64,000 nucleotides of DNA, taken from NCBI RefSeq assembly GCF_030440535.1, contig NZ_CP047117.1, positions 992,001-1,056,000 on the forward strand. Direction: 5' to 3'. How positions within the stretch are numbered: position 1 is the first letter of the stretch; the number at the start of each line of letters is the position of its first letter. Source of the DNA: Corynebacterium capitovis DSM 44611. GTDB taxonomy: Bacteria; Actinomycetota; Actinomycetes; Mycobacteriales; Mycobacteriaceae. The notes beneath the pieces were generated by a model. That model worked only from the letters and a program-made list of their open reading frames with translations. It was not told where the DNA came from and searched no databases. Shown here in pieces: positions 57,427 through 64,000 of this stretch. The position numbers were made by a program, and so were the translations under genes.

Positions 57427-58653
57427 ATGAGCGCCATGCTTCGCTGGACTACGGCCGGGGAGTCCCACGGCCAGGCTCTCATCGCGCTTGTCGAGAACAT
57501 GCCCTCGGGCGTGCCCGTCAGTAAAGACGACATTGCCCACCAACTTGCGCGGCGCCGGCTCGGGTACGGCCGCGGAGCGCGAATGAAGTTTGAGGCAGAC
57601 GAGCTCACGCTCCTGTCCGGGGTGGTGCACGGCACGACGCTTGGTAGCCCCATTGCGCTGATGATCGGCAACACCGAGTGGCCGAAATGGACCACGATCA
57701 TGTCCCCCGAAGAAGTAGACGAGACGGATCCGGATGTCGCGCAGACCCTGAATTCTGGGCGCGGCGCGCGGCTGACCCGACCCCGCCCGGGGCACGCTGA
57801 CTTCGCAGGAATGATCAAATACGATTTCGACCACGCCCGGCCGATCCTCGAGCGTTCCTCCGCGCGCGAGACAGCCGCACGCGTCGCCGCGGGTGCCGTG
57901 GCGCGATCCTTCCTGCGCGAAGCGCTCGGTGTCGACGTCATCTCGCACGTCATCTCGATAGGTGAGTCGGCAACGTATACCGGGCCGGCTCCCGCCGCCG
58001 CCGATATCGACGCGATTGACTCCTCGCCCGTTCGTGCCTTCCATAAGGAAGCGGAGGCGGACATGGTGGCGTGCATCGACGCAGCAAAAAAAGACGGCGA
58101 CACCCTAGGGGGCGTCGTCGAGGTCGTCGTCAATGGCTTGCCGGTCGGCCTCGGCTCTCACATTTCGGGCGAGCACCGCCTTGACGCCCAGCTCGCCGCG
58201 GCGCTCATGGGAATCCAATCCGTGAAGGGAGTGGAGGTCGGAGACGGTTTCGAGGAGGCGCGTCGCAGGGGCAGCCAGGCTCACGACGAGATGGTGCGCG
58301 ACGGGCGCGGAGTGCACCGCCTGAGCAACCGGGCGGGCGGACTCGAGGGGGGCATGACAAACGGTGAGCAGCTGCGAGTGCGCGCGGCGTTAAAGCCGAT
58401 CTCGACGGTGCCGCGCGCGCTGAAAACCGTAGACATGGCCACCGGCGAGGTGGCAACCGGCATTCACCAGCGTTCGGACGTCTGCGCGGTTCCGGCCGGT
58501 GGCGTCGTGGCTGAGGCGATGGTCGCCTTGGTCTTGGCGCGGGCCGTGTTGGAAAAATTCGGAGGCGACAGCCTCGCGGAAGTGAAGCGGAACATATTCT
58601 CGTACAATGAATACGTTTCCCGCCGCTTGAGCTTCGGAGGTCTTGATGGCTGA
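57427..58653 (+). CDS. aroC: Chorismate synthase
   Basis: Converts EPSP to chorismate, needing reduced FMN. 408 residues. Signatures: [15 protein letters not shown] (start region), [29 protein letters not shown] and, near the end, [17 protein letters not shown]. The ATG at 57427 (MSAMLRW) is used; ATG 57436 (MLRW) is equally plausible from family alignment. aroK starts eight bases before its stop, with GGAGG inside aroC. Confidence 0.96.
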   Translation: MSAMLRWTTAGESHGQALIALVENMPSGVPVSKDDIAHQLARRRLGYGRGARMKFEADELTLLSGVVHGTTLGSPIALMIGNTEWPKWTTIMSPEEVDETDPDVAQTLNSGRGARLTRPRPGHADFAGMIKYDFDHARPILERSSARETAARVAAGAVARSFLREALGVDVISHVISIGESATYTGPAPAAADIDAIDSSPVRAFHKEAEADMVACIDAAKKDGDTLGGVVEVVVNGLPVGLGSHISGEHRLDAQLAAALMGIQSVKGVEVGDGFEEARRRGSQAHDEMVRDGRGVHRLSNRAGGLEGGMTNGEQLRVRAALKPISTVPRALKTVDMATGEVATGIHQRSDVCAVPAGGVVAEAMVALVLARAVLEKFGGDSLAEVKRNIFSYNEYVSRRLSFGGLDG

Positions 58654-59185
58654 GTCCACCTCGGTCAAGGTCGTTCACACCCGCCCTCGGGTCGTCCTTG
58701 TCGGCCCTCCGGGCGCCGGCAAATCGACGATCGGTCGGCGGCTGGCCAGCGCCCTCAACCTCCCGCTGGTGGACTCCGATTTGCTCATCGAAGCGGGGGA
58801 GGGCAAACCATGCGGGCAGGTCTACGCCGAGCGGGGTGAGGAAGCCTTCCGGGAGCTGGAGGCGGCTTACGTCGCAGAAGCCCTTGCCTCAGGCGGCATT
58901 GCGAGCCTCGGGGGAGGGGCCGTTCTTAATTCCGCAACCCGGCAGCTGCTGGCCAACCACACGGTCGTCTGGATTGACGTGACGGCGGAGGAGGGCATCC
59001 GTCGCACCGCGAACGAGACGACGCGTCCCGTCCTTGCCGCCGCGGACCCTGCGCAGCACTACCGCGACTTGCTCGCCACACGCGAGCCCTTTTACCGCGA
59101 GGTGTCCGACTACCGTGTGCGAACGGACGAGCGCCCCCCGCAGCGGGTTGTCGCCGAAGTGCTCGGCATCATCGAGGCTCAGTAG
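58646..59185 (+). CDS. aroK: Shikimate kinase
   Basis: Phosphorylates shikimate at the 3-hydroxyl with ATP. 179 residues from ATG 58646; GGAGG lies just upstream within aroC. Walker [10 protein letters not shown] at 20-28, acceptor-site DSDLLIE, REL and GGGAVLNS, lid R in ETTRPVL. A six-to-ten-residue polar head precedes the core. aroB follows after 42 bases. Confidence 0.96.
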   Translation: MAESTSVKVVHTRPRVVLVGPPGAGKSTIGRRLASALNLPLVDSDLLIEAGEGKPCGQVYAERGEEAFRELEAAYVAEALASGGIASLGGGAVLNSATRQLLANHTVVWIDVTAEEGIRRTANETTRPVLAAADPAQHYRDLLATREPFYREVSDYRVRTDERPPQRVVAEVLGIIEAQ

Positions 59186-59227
59186 CGGCCGGGACATACA
59201 CCCGCTAACAACGAGAGGAAGCAGCCA

Positions 59228-60283
59228 ATGTCAGTCGTAGAGGTCACCGGCCCCAACCCGTATACGGTCACGATTGGCCACGGGGTAACGGGGCAGGTGG
59301 CTGAGCGGGCGGCGTCGTTGGGTGCGCGCAAGGTGGCGATCATCCACCAGAAGCCCCTCGCCGCCGTGGCGCGCCACATCGCGCGCGAGTTGGAGGTGGC
59401 AAACCTCGAATACGTCCTAGCTCCAGTCCCGGATGCCGAGCAGGCGAAAACGCGTGAGGTGGCGGCGGAGCTGTGGGACGTGCTCGGAACCCACAACTTC
59501 TCCCGACAAGACGTGATCGTCGGTCTCGGAGGGGGAGCAGCTACGGACCTGGCCGGGTTCGTCGCTGCCACCTGGATGCGCGGGATACGGGTGATTCAGG
59601 TGCCCACGACCCTTCTCGCGATGGTGGACGCCGCAGTCGGGGGGAAAACCGGAATCAACACGCCTGCGGGGAAAAACTTGGTCGGGGCGTTCCACGAACC
59701 CGATTCCGTCTTAGTCGATCTTGACCGCGTCTACACGCTACCCGAAGAAGAGATCGTGTCGGGATCCGCTGAACTGATCAAGACGGGCTTTATCGCGGAC
59801 CCCCGAATCCTTGACCTTTACCGAGCTGATCCGCAGAGCCACTGGGAGGAGCTTGTGACCCGTTCCGTACGAGTCAAGGCGGGCGTGGTCAGCCAGGACC
59901 TGCGGGAATCGGGGCTGCGCGAAATCCTCAACTACGGGCACACCCTCGGACACGCGATTGAGCGCCGGGAGAACTACCAGTGGCGCCACGGCAACGCCGT
60001 GGCCGTGGGGATGATGTTCGTCGCCTACCTCGCCCGCAACCGGGGGCTCATCGATGACGAACTCGTCAGTCTTCACCGGACAGTCCTCGCGGGTGCTGGT
60101 CTACCGACGACCTATGACCCCGGAGCCTTCGATGACCTCCTCGCCGCCATGAAGCACGACAAGAAGAACCGAGACGGCCGGATCCGATTCGTCGTCCTCA
60201 GCGGGCTGGGCCAGTGTGCTCGACTCGAGGACGCGTCGGTGGAGGAGATGCGGGCGGCCTACGAGGAGGTTAACCGTGGTTAA
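59228..60283 (+). CDS. aroB: 3-dehydroquinate synthase
   Basis: NAD- and metal-dependent cyclisation of DAHP to 3-dehydroquinate. 351 residues with [16 protein letters not shown] for [22 protein letters not shown], metal ligands E in [12 protein letters not shown] and the two histidines in [11 protein letters not shown] and a later [11 protein letters not shown] segment. GAGAGGAAG precedes the ATG. The aroQ start lies inside its final codons. Confidence 0.96.
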   Translation: MSVVEVTGPNPYTVTIGHGVTGQVAERAASLGARKVAIIHQKPLAAVARHIARELEVANLEYVLAPVPDAEQAKTREVAAELWDVLGTHNFSRQDVIVGLGGGAATDLAGFVAATWMRGIRVIQVPTTLLAMVDAAVGGKTGINTPAGKNLVGAFHEPDSVLVDLDRVYTLPEEEIVSGSAELIKTGFIADPRILDLYRADPQSHWEELVTRSVRVKAGVVSQDLRESGLREILNYGHTLGHAIERRENYQWRHGNAVAVGMMFVAYLARNRGLIDDELVSLHRTVLAGAGLPTTYDPGAFDDLLAAMKHDKKNRDGRIRFVVLSGLGQCARLEDASVEEMRAAYEEVNRG

Positions 60284-60734
60284 CGTGCACCACGTCCTCG
60301 TCTTGAACGGGCCGAACCTCAACAGGCTGGGGAAGAGGCAGCCCGAGGTGTATGGGGCTGAGACGCTCGCGGACGTCGAGAAGCGAGTGCGTACTCGCGC
60401 GAGCAACCTCGGGCTTGGCGTTGACTTCCGACAATCCAACCACGAGGGCGACCTGCTCGACTGGGTGCATGAGGCGGCCGACAACAGATGGGCCGTGGTT
60501 ATCAACCCCGGCGGCTGGACCCACACGTCCGTCGCGTTGCGGGATGCGCTGGCGGAAGTAGCCGACGGCGCGGGTTTTGTCGAAGTCCACATTTCAAACG
60601 TCCACGCCCGGGAAGAGTTCCGGCAACACTCCTATCTTTCGGAGATCGCGGAAGGGGTCGTGGCGGGTCTGGGAACGCTCGGTTACGAGCTAGCTCTCGA
60701 ATATTTTGCGAGGAGGAACAATGGGAATGGCTGA
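60276..60734 (+). CDS. aroQ: 3-dehydroquinate dehydratase, type II
   Basis: Dehydrates 3-dehydroquinate to 3-dehydroshikimate by the type II (non-Schiff-base) mechanism; dodecameric enzymes. 152 residues. Motifs: [18 protein letters not shown] with the catalytic tyrosine, [29 protein letters not shown] and [17 protein letters not shown] 60276 overlaps aroB by eight bases, with GAGGAGG upstream. Overlaps the peptidase gene by 14 bases. Confidence 0.96.
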   Translation: MVNVHHVLVLNGPNLNRLGKRQPEVYGAETLADVEKRVRTRASNLGLGVDFRQSNHEGDLLDWVHEAADNRWAVVINPGGWTHTSVALRDALAEVADGAGFVEVHISNVHAREEFRQHSYLSEIAEGVVAGLGTLGYELALEYFARRNNGNG

Positions 60735-61812
60735 CACTCGATTCGAAACGCGTCGGCGCACGCTGGCGAGCACCCTGGCCGCGAAGCGAATCGACGACAT
60801 GGTGGTGACAAACCTGATTCACGTGCGTTACCTGTCGGGTTACAGCGGGTCCAACGGCGCGCTGCTCGTCTCCAAGGACAGGACCGCCCGTATCGCCACG
60901 GACGGCCGCTACATCACCCAGATCGCCCAAGAGGTACCCGATATCGAGGCGACGATCACCCGAGAGGTCGCCAACGCTCTTCTGGGCACGGTTGTCGACG
61001 GCCACCGTGTCGGTTACGAAGCAGACCATGTGACCGTCAGTCAGCTGGAATCCCTGCAAGCCGCCTGCCCGGAGGGCGTCACCCTCGTTCCCGTCAGTGG
61101 CGTGATCGAAGGCATCCGCTTAACTAAGGACGCAACCGAGGTAAGCAGGTTGGAGGACGTCGCCCAGCTCGGAGTGGAGGCACTGCAGGGCTTGCTGAAC
61201 GCCGGAGAACTCCGCGCGGGGCGAACAGAGCGGCAGGTTGCTGCGGACCTGGAGTACCGCATGCGTACCCTGGGCTCTGAGCGCGTGAGCTTTGACACCA
61301 TCGTCGCCTCCGGCCCGAATTCCGCGATGCCCCACCACGGCGCATCCGACCGCGTTATCGAACAGGGCGACCTGGTCACGATTGATTTCGGGGCGCACCG
61401 GCGCGGGTACAACTCGGACATGACCCGCACCTTCGCTGTCGGAGAGATCGACCCTTTCCTGCGCGAGATTTACGACGTCGTCAAGGCGTCGCAGGCGGCA
61501 GGTATGGCCGCGGCGCGGCCTGGGGCGGCGCTCGTCGACGTCGATAAGGCGTGCCGAAGCCTCATCGAGGACGCGGGGTACGGAGAGTACTTCGTCCACT
61601 CGACGGGCCACGGGGTCGGGCTGGAGGTCCACGAGGCCCCCTACGCCGCGACATCCGGGACCGGTGAATTAGAGGAGGGCATGACGCTCACCATCGAGCC
61701 GGGGATTTACGTTCCCGGGCGGGGTGGTGTGCGGATTGAGGATACTTTGGTCATTACGGCCGGTGCGCCGCGTGCCATTACCGAGTGGACGCGGGAGCTT
61801 GTCACTCTCTGA
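60721..61812 (+). CDS. pepQ: M24-family aminopeptidase (Xaa-Pro type)
   Basis: Dinuclear metal peptidase of the pita-bread fold acting on X-Pro peptides, 363 residues. Creatinase-like N-domain, then ligands in [18 protein letters not shown] (two aspartates), [13 protein letters not shown] (histidine), TIEPGIYV and VRIEDTLV (glutamates). GAGGAGG precedes ATG 60721; ATG 60727 is an alternative. It sits between aroQ and efp, the pairing with efp being widespread and of interest because both concern proline-containing peptides. Confidence 0.92.
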   Translation: MGMADTRFETRRRTLASTLAAKRIDDMVVTNLIHVRYLSGYSGSNGALLVSKDRTARIATDGRYITQIAQEVPDIEATITREVANALLGTVVDGHRVGYEADHVTVSQLESLQAACPEGVTLVPVSGVIEGIRLTKDATEVSRLEDVAQLGVEALQGLLNAGELRAGRTERQVAADLEYRMRTLGSERVSFDTIVASGPNSAMPHHGASDRVIEQGDLVTIDFGAHRRGYNSDMTRTFAVGEIDPFLREIYDVVKASQAAGMAAARPGAALVDVDKACRSLIEDAGYGEYFVHSTGHGVGLEVHEAPYAATSGTGELEEGMTLTIEPGIYVPGRGGVRIEDTLVITAGAPRAITEWTRELVTL

Positions 61813-61865
61813 TGTAGCATTGCTGTGTTTGATCACGTCCATCTACCCGAGAAGGAAAATTTCGC

Positions 61866-62429
61866 GTGGCATCCACAGCTGATTTCAAGAACGGCCTCGT
61901 GCTCAAGGTTGACGGCAAGCTGCAGCAGATCGTCGAATTCCAGCACGTCAAACCGGGTAAGGGCCCGGCCTTCGTGCGCACGAAGCTGAAGGACGTTGTC
62001 TCGGGCAAGACCGTGGACAAGACCTGGAACGCCGGCGTGAAGGTGGAAACGGCCACCGTTGATCGGCGCGACATGACCTACCTGTACAACGACGGAACCA
62101 ACTACGTCGTGATGGACGATAAGACCTACGAGCAGTACGAGCTGCCCGCGGAAAAGTTCGGTGACGCGGCGCGCTTCCTTCTGGAGAACATGCGCCTCCA
62201 GGTGTCGTTCAACGACGGCGACGCTCTGTTCGCAGAACTGCCAGTGTCGGTGGATTTGGCCATCCAGCACACGGAGCCGGGTCTGCAGGGTGATCGCTCA
62301 ACGGGTGGCACCAAGCCCGCAACGCTTGAGACCGGCGCTGAGATCCAGGTGCCACTGTTCCTCGAGACCGGCAACGTGGTGAAGGTGGATACCCGGACGG
62401 GTGACTACCTCTCCCGCGTTAACAACTAA
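61866..62429 (+). CDS. efp: Elongation factor P
   Basis: Relieves ribosome stalling at polyproline stretches. 187 residues starting at GTG, three-domain beta-barrel. The tip loop is [12 protein letters not shown] with a lysine at the residue that is modified in other bacteria; no EpmA/EpmB-type modification gene is in the window. Also [22 protein letters not shown] and the end [22 protein letters not shown] precedes the start; nusB overlaps its stop by one base. Confidence 0.97.
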   Translation: MASTADFKNGLVLKVDGKLQQIVEFQHVKPGKGPAFVRTKLKDVVSGKTVDKTWNAGVKVETATVDRRDMTYLYNDGTNYVVMDDKTYEQYELPAEKFGDAARFLLENMRLQVSFNDGDALFAELPVSVDLAIQHTEPGLQGDRSTGGTKPATLETGAEIQVPLFLETGNVVKVDTRTGDYLSRVNN

Positions 62430-62923
62430 TGGTTGACTACAAGCGCCGTGGGGCGCGGTACGGTGCCCGGCGCAGGGCGGTGGACATTCTCTTCGAGGCG
62501 GAGACTCGCGACATCGACCCCGTGGAAATCGTCGCGGACAGGACGGAGCTATCCCTGAACCCGCAGAATGCCGTAGCCCCCGTCGCCGAATACACCCGCC
62601 AGATTGTCTCGGGCGTAGCGGAGCGGCTCGACGACGTCGATGACTCGATTGAGCGTTACTTGGCCGAAAATTGGCAGCTTGATCGCCTGCCGGTCGTTGA
62701 CCGGCAGATCCTGCGCGTGGCGGCTTGGGAGATCTCTTTCAACGACGAGGTCGACGCGCCAATCGCGATTTCCAACGCGCTGCTCCTCGCTACCGACTAC
62801 GCGGGGGATGCGGCGCCCCCCTACATCCACGCTGTGCTCGACGACATCGCCCAGGAGAACAAATCTCCGGCCGGCGAGCAGGAGGAGCACGAGGAGGCGA
62901 ACAGTGGCGAAGATCTCGGTTGA
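62429..62923 (+). CDS. nusB: Transcription antitermination factor NusB
   Basis: RNA-binding component of the rRNA antitermination complex with NusE (S10). 164 residues, all helical. Begins VDYKRRGARYGARRRAVDILFE, with the arginine-rich RNA-binding start; family segment DRLPVVDRQILRVAAWEI and SNALLLATDYAGD. Its first base is the last base of efp, and its last 20 bases overlap the PPK2 gene. The acidic tail (EQEEHEEANSGED) is longer than in E. coli. Confidence 0.95.
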   Translation: MVDYKRRGARYGARRRAVDILFEAETRDIDPVEIVADRTELSLNPQNAVAPVAEYTRQIVSGVAERLDDVDDSIERYLAENWQLDRLPVVDRQILRVAAWEISFNDEVDAPIAISNALLLATDYAGDAAPPYIHAVLDDIAQENKSPAGEQEEHEEANSGEDLG

Positions 62924-63752
62924 GGAGGCCCGCCGGTTTAGGGCCGGTGAAGACTTCGCCATCGGGTCAATCGACCCCGCTGCCACGCCCGGTGTGGACG
63001 CCGACGGCCTCGAGGATGCCTTTAGTCATTACGACGAGGACATCGCGCGGTTGCAGGAAATGCTCTACGCGCGCGGTCGGGCCGGGGACGACGACGCAGG
63101 CGCGGTACTCCTGGTGCTCCAAGGGATGGATACCAGCGGAAAGGGAGGAATTGTCCGCCACGTCGTGGGGGAGGTTATGGACGTCCAAGGCGTGCACCTC
63201 GCCTCATTCGGCCGCCCCACAGAGGAGGAGGCGCGTCACGATTTTTTGTGGCGCTTCCAGCCTCACCTGCCCCGCCCCGGGCAGGTCGCGGTGTGGGACC
63301 GTTCCCACTACGAAGACGTGCTGGTTCAACGCGTGAAAAAGATGGCGCCGCCGGAGGAAATCGATCGGCGCTACAACGCGATAGTCGAGTTCGAGCGCAG
63401 TCTTGCGCGCTCGGGCACTCGAGTGATCAAAGTCATGCCCCACATTTCCCGCGAGTACCAGGCCGAGAACCTCCGGGAGCGTCTGTGTAACCCGGAGAAG
63501 TTTTGGAAGTACAACCCTGGCGACATCGAGGACCGCGCGTTGTGGCCCGAGTACATGGAGGCCTACGAGATCGCAGTGCGGCGGACCTCGACCGACGAGG
63601 CGCCGTGGTACTGCATCCCGTCCGACAACAAGCGCTACTGCAGGACCGTTGTCAAGACATTGCTTTACGACGCCCTCTCGTCGCTAGACCTCGCGTGGCC
63701 AGAAGCCGATTTCGACCCCGAAGTTGAGCTGCGCCGCCTAGAAAACGCGTAG
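62904..63752 (+). CDS. ppk2: PPK2-family polyphosphate kinase (polyphosphate:nucleotide phosphotransferase)
   Basis: Transfers phosphate between polyphosphate and a nucleoside mono- or diphosphate; class cannot be fixed from sequence alone. 282 residues from GTG 62904, which has GAGGAGG upstream inside nusB. Walker A GMDTSGKGG at 74-82, Walker B WDRSHYEDVL (D132) and a lid with ISREYQAENLRER and NPEKFWKYNPGDIEDR. Together with ppgK it gives two polyphosphate-consuming enzymes in the window. Translational coupling to nusB is unusual. Confidence 0.92.
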   Translation: MAKISVEEARRFRAGEDFAIGSIDPAATPGVDADGLEDAFSHYDEDIARLQEMLYARGRAGDDDAGAVLLVLQGMDTSGKGGIVRHVVGEVMDVQGVHLASFGRPTEEEARHDFLWRFQPHLPRPGQVAVWDRSHYEDVLVQRVKKMAPPEEIDRRYNAIVEFERSLARSGTRVIKVMPHISREYQAENLRERLCNPEKFWKYNPGDIEDRALWPEYMEAYEIAVRRTSTDEAPWYCIPSDNKRYCRTVVKTLLYDALSSLDLAWPEADFDPEVELRRLENA

Positions 63753-63813
63753 ATTCTGCCGGCATCCGCGCAGTGTATCGCTACTGTATCGATTCACGTA
63801 GGGACACCCCTAT

Positions 63814-63843
63814 TTGACGAGGTCACAGGGGGTAAGCCACTAT
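63814..63843 (+). promoter_or_regulatory. Candidate promoter for the terminal lipoprotein gene
   Basis: TTGACG (63814-63819) and CACTAT (63838-63843) are 18 bases apart. If used, transcription would start at or within a few bases of the GTG at 63850, implying a leaderless or nearly leaderless message. The 97-base gap after ppk2 also contains a short direct repeat GTATCG. Confidence 0.35.
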
Positions 63844-63849
63844 CGACGG

Positions 63850-64000
63850 GTGCGAAAAAATCTTCAGGCTTCAGCTCTCCTCGTCGCGTTTTCGACCGCG
63901 GCCGCTCTCACATCGTGCTCGTCTACGGGCGGGTCACCCGAAACTTCGGGTTCAGGCTCGTCGGCCGGCGGGGTAGACACCCCCCGTTACGTCGTGTCCA
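63850..64000 (+). CDS. Lipoprotein, N-terminal 50 residues (runs off window)
   Basis: Only the first 50 codons are present. The product begins VRKNLQASALLVAFSTAAAL, a lipoprotein signal with lipobox LTSC and C23 as the lipidated residue, then a Ser/Gly-rich linker (SSTGGSPETSGS) and the start of the mature domain, TPRYVVS. Nothing identifies the function; solute-binding or enzyme domains are both possible. The start codon is GTG with no good ribosome-binding site, which would fit a leaderless message. Confidence 0.75.
   Translation, partial: MRKNLQASALLVAFSTAAALTSCSSTGGSPETSGSGSSAGGVDTPRYVVS

Noticed and set aside
1-64000. CRISPR arrays, insertion sequences, prophage, integrases, toxin-antitoxin pairs or att sites
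   Set aside because: No regularly spaced repeats, transposase or integrase motifs, or atypical gene blocks were seen; the tRNA cluster is not followed by foreign DNA.

Overview
The window is a contiguous piece of a high-GC actinobacterial chromosome, almost certainly from a Corynebacterium or close relative. The gene order galE-dtxR-sigB, sigA-ppgK, dut/DUF3093/DUF3710, dxs-rnd, hemQ-tRNAs-aftC-msrB, thrS-HIT-pgsA-acyltransferase-pimA, ruvCAB-secDF-apt-rel and aroE...nusB is that of corynebacteria and, loosely, mycobacteria. The coproheme decarboxylase, the GT87 arabinofuranosyltransferase and PimA point to a coproporphyrin-dependent, mycolate-type cell envelope. The DtxR metal ligands fall at exactly the residue numbers of diphtheria DtxR. 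I found no prophage, insertion sequence, CRISPR array or integrase: this is core genome with a few accessory genes.

Layout. 1-2.4 kb (minus): iron repressor dtxR coupled to galE, downstream of the non-essential-type sigma factor sigB, which has a SigH/ECF-like promoter. 2.4-9.3 kb: methyltransferase and DUF3099 (minus), DUF3039-helicase (plus), primary sigma factor sigA and polyphosphate glucokinase (minus). 9.4-17.8 kb: DUF4193, DUF3093/dut, DUF3710, TrmA-type RNA methyltransferase, dxs, RNase D-like/DUF3000 and hemQ. 17.9-18.85 kb: seven tRNA genes, including duplicated Val-Gly units. 18.9-23.3 kb: aftC-msrB, then an exported CopC-like / PCu(A)C-like / DyP-peroxidase cluster. 23.4-30.1 kb: thrS, an Ap4A-phosphorylase-type HIT protein and the phosphatidylinositol mannoside genes, then tesB. 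30.2-40.8 kb: yebC, ruvCAB, secDF (no yajC between), an orphan solute-binding lipoprotein, apt and rel. 40.8-47.3 kb: a small secreted protein, a membrane cyclophilin, a metallo-beta-lactamase-fold hydrolase, hisS, sdaA, an FMN reductase and a zinc metallopeptidase. 47.4-56.2 kb: aspS, a divergent kinase-fold protein, rarA, alaS, ruvX and mltG. 56.2-63.75 kb: the shikimate cluster with an embedded prepilin peptidase, then pepQ, efp, nusB and a PPK2 polyphosphate kinase. A truncated lipoprotein gene closes the window.

Functionally the region combines housekeeping (four class II aminoacyl-tRNA synthetases, RNA polymerase sigma factors, protein export, recombination), envelope lipid and arabinan synthesis, the seven-step shikimate route from DHQ synthase to chorismate (aroB, aroQ, aroE, aroK, aroC present; aroA and a DAHP synthase are not here), alarmone turnover (rel, Ap4A phosphorylase) and polyphosphate use (ppgK, ppk2). 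The most unusual sequence features are short tandem repeats: three in-frame repeats inside unrelated genes (DUF3099, dxs, msrB), a fourfold repeat of the last codons plus stop of sigA, and three -10-like boxes at an exact 11-bp period upstream of ppgK. Others are a tRNA-Val copy with an acceptor-stem mismatch, two mutually exclusive hairpins in the thrS leader, a SigH-like promoter at sigB, a degenerate LexA-like site at ruvC and a 101-residue exported protein that I do not recognise. No clearly new multi-gene system is evident; the copper/peroxidase cluster and the small secreted protein are the best accessory leads.
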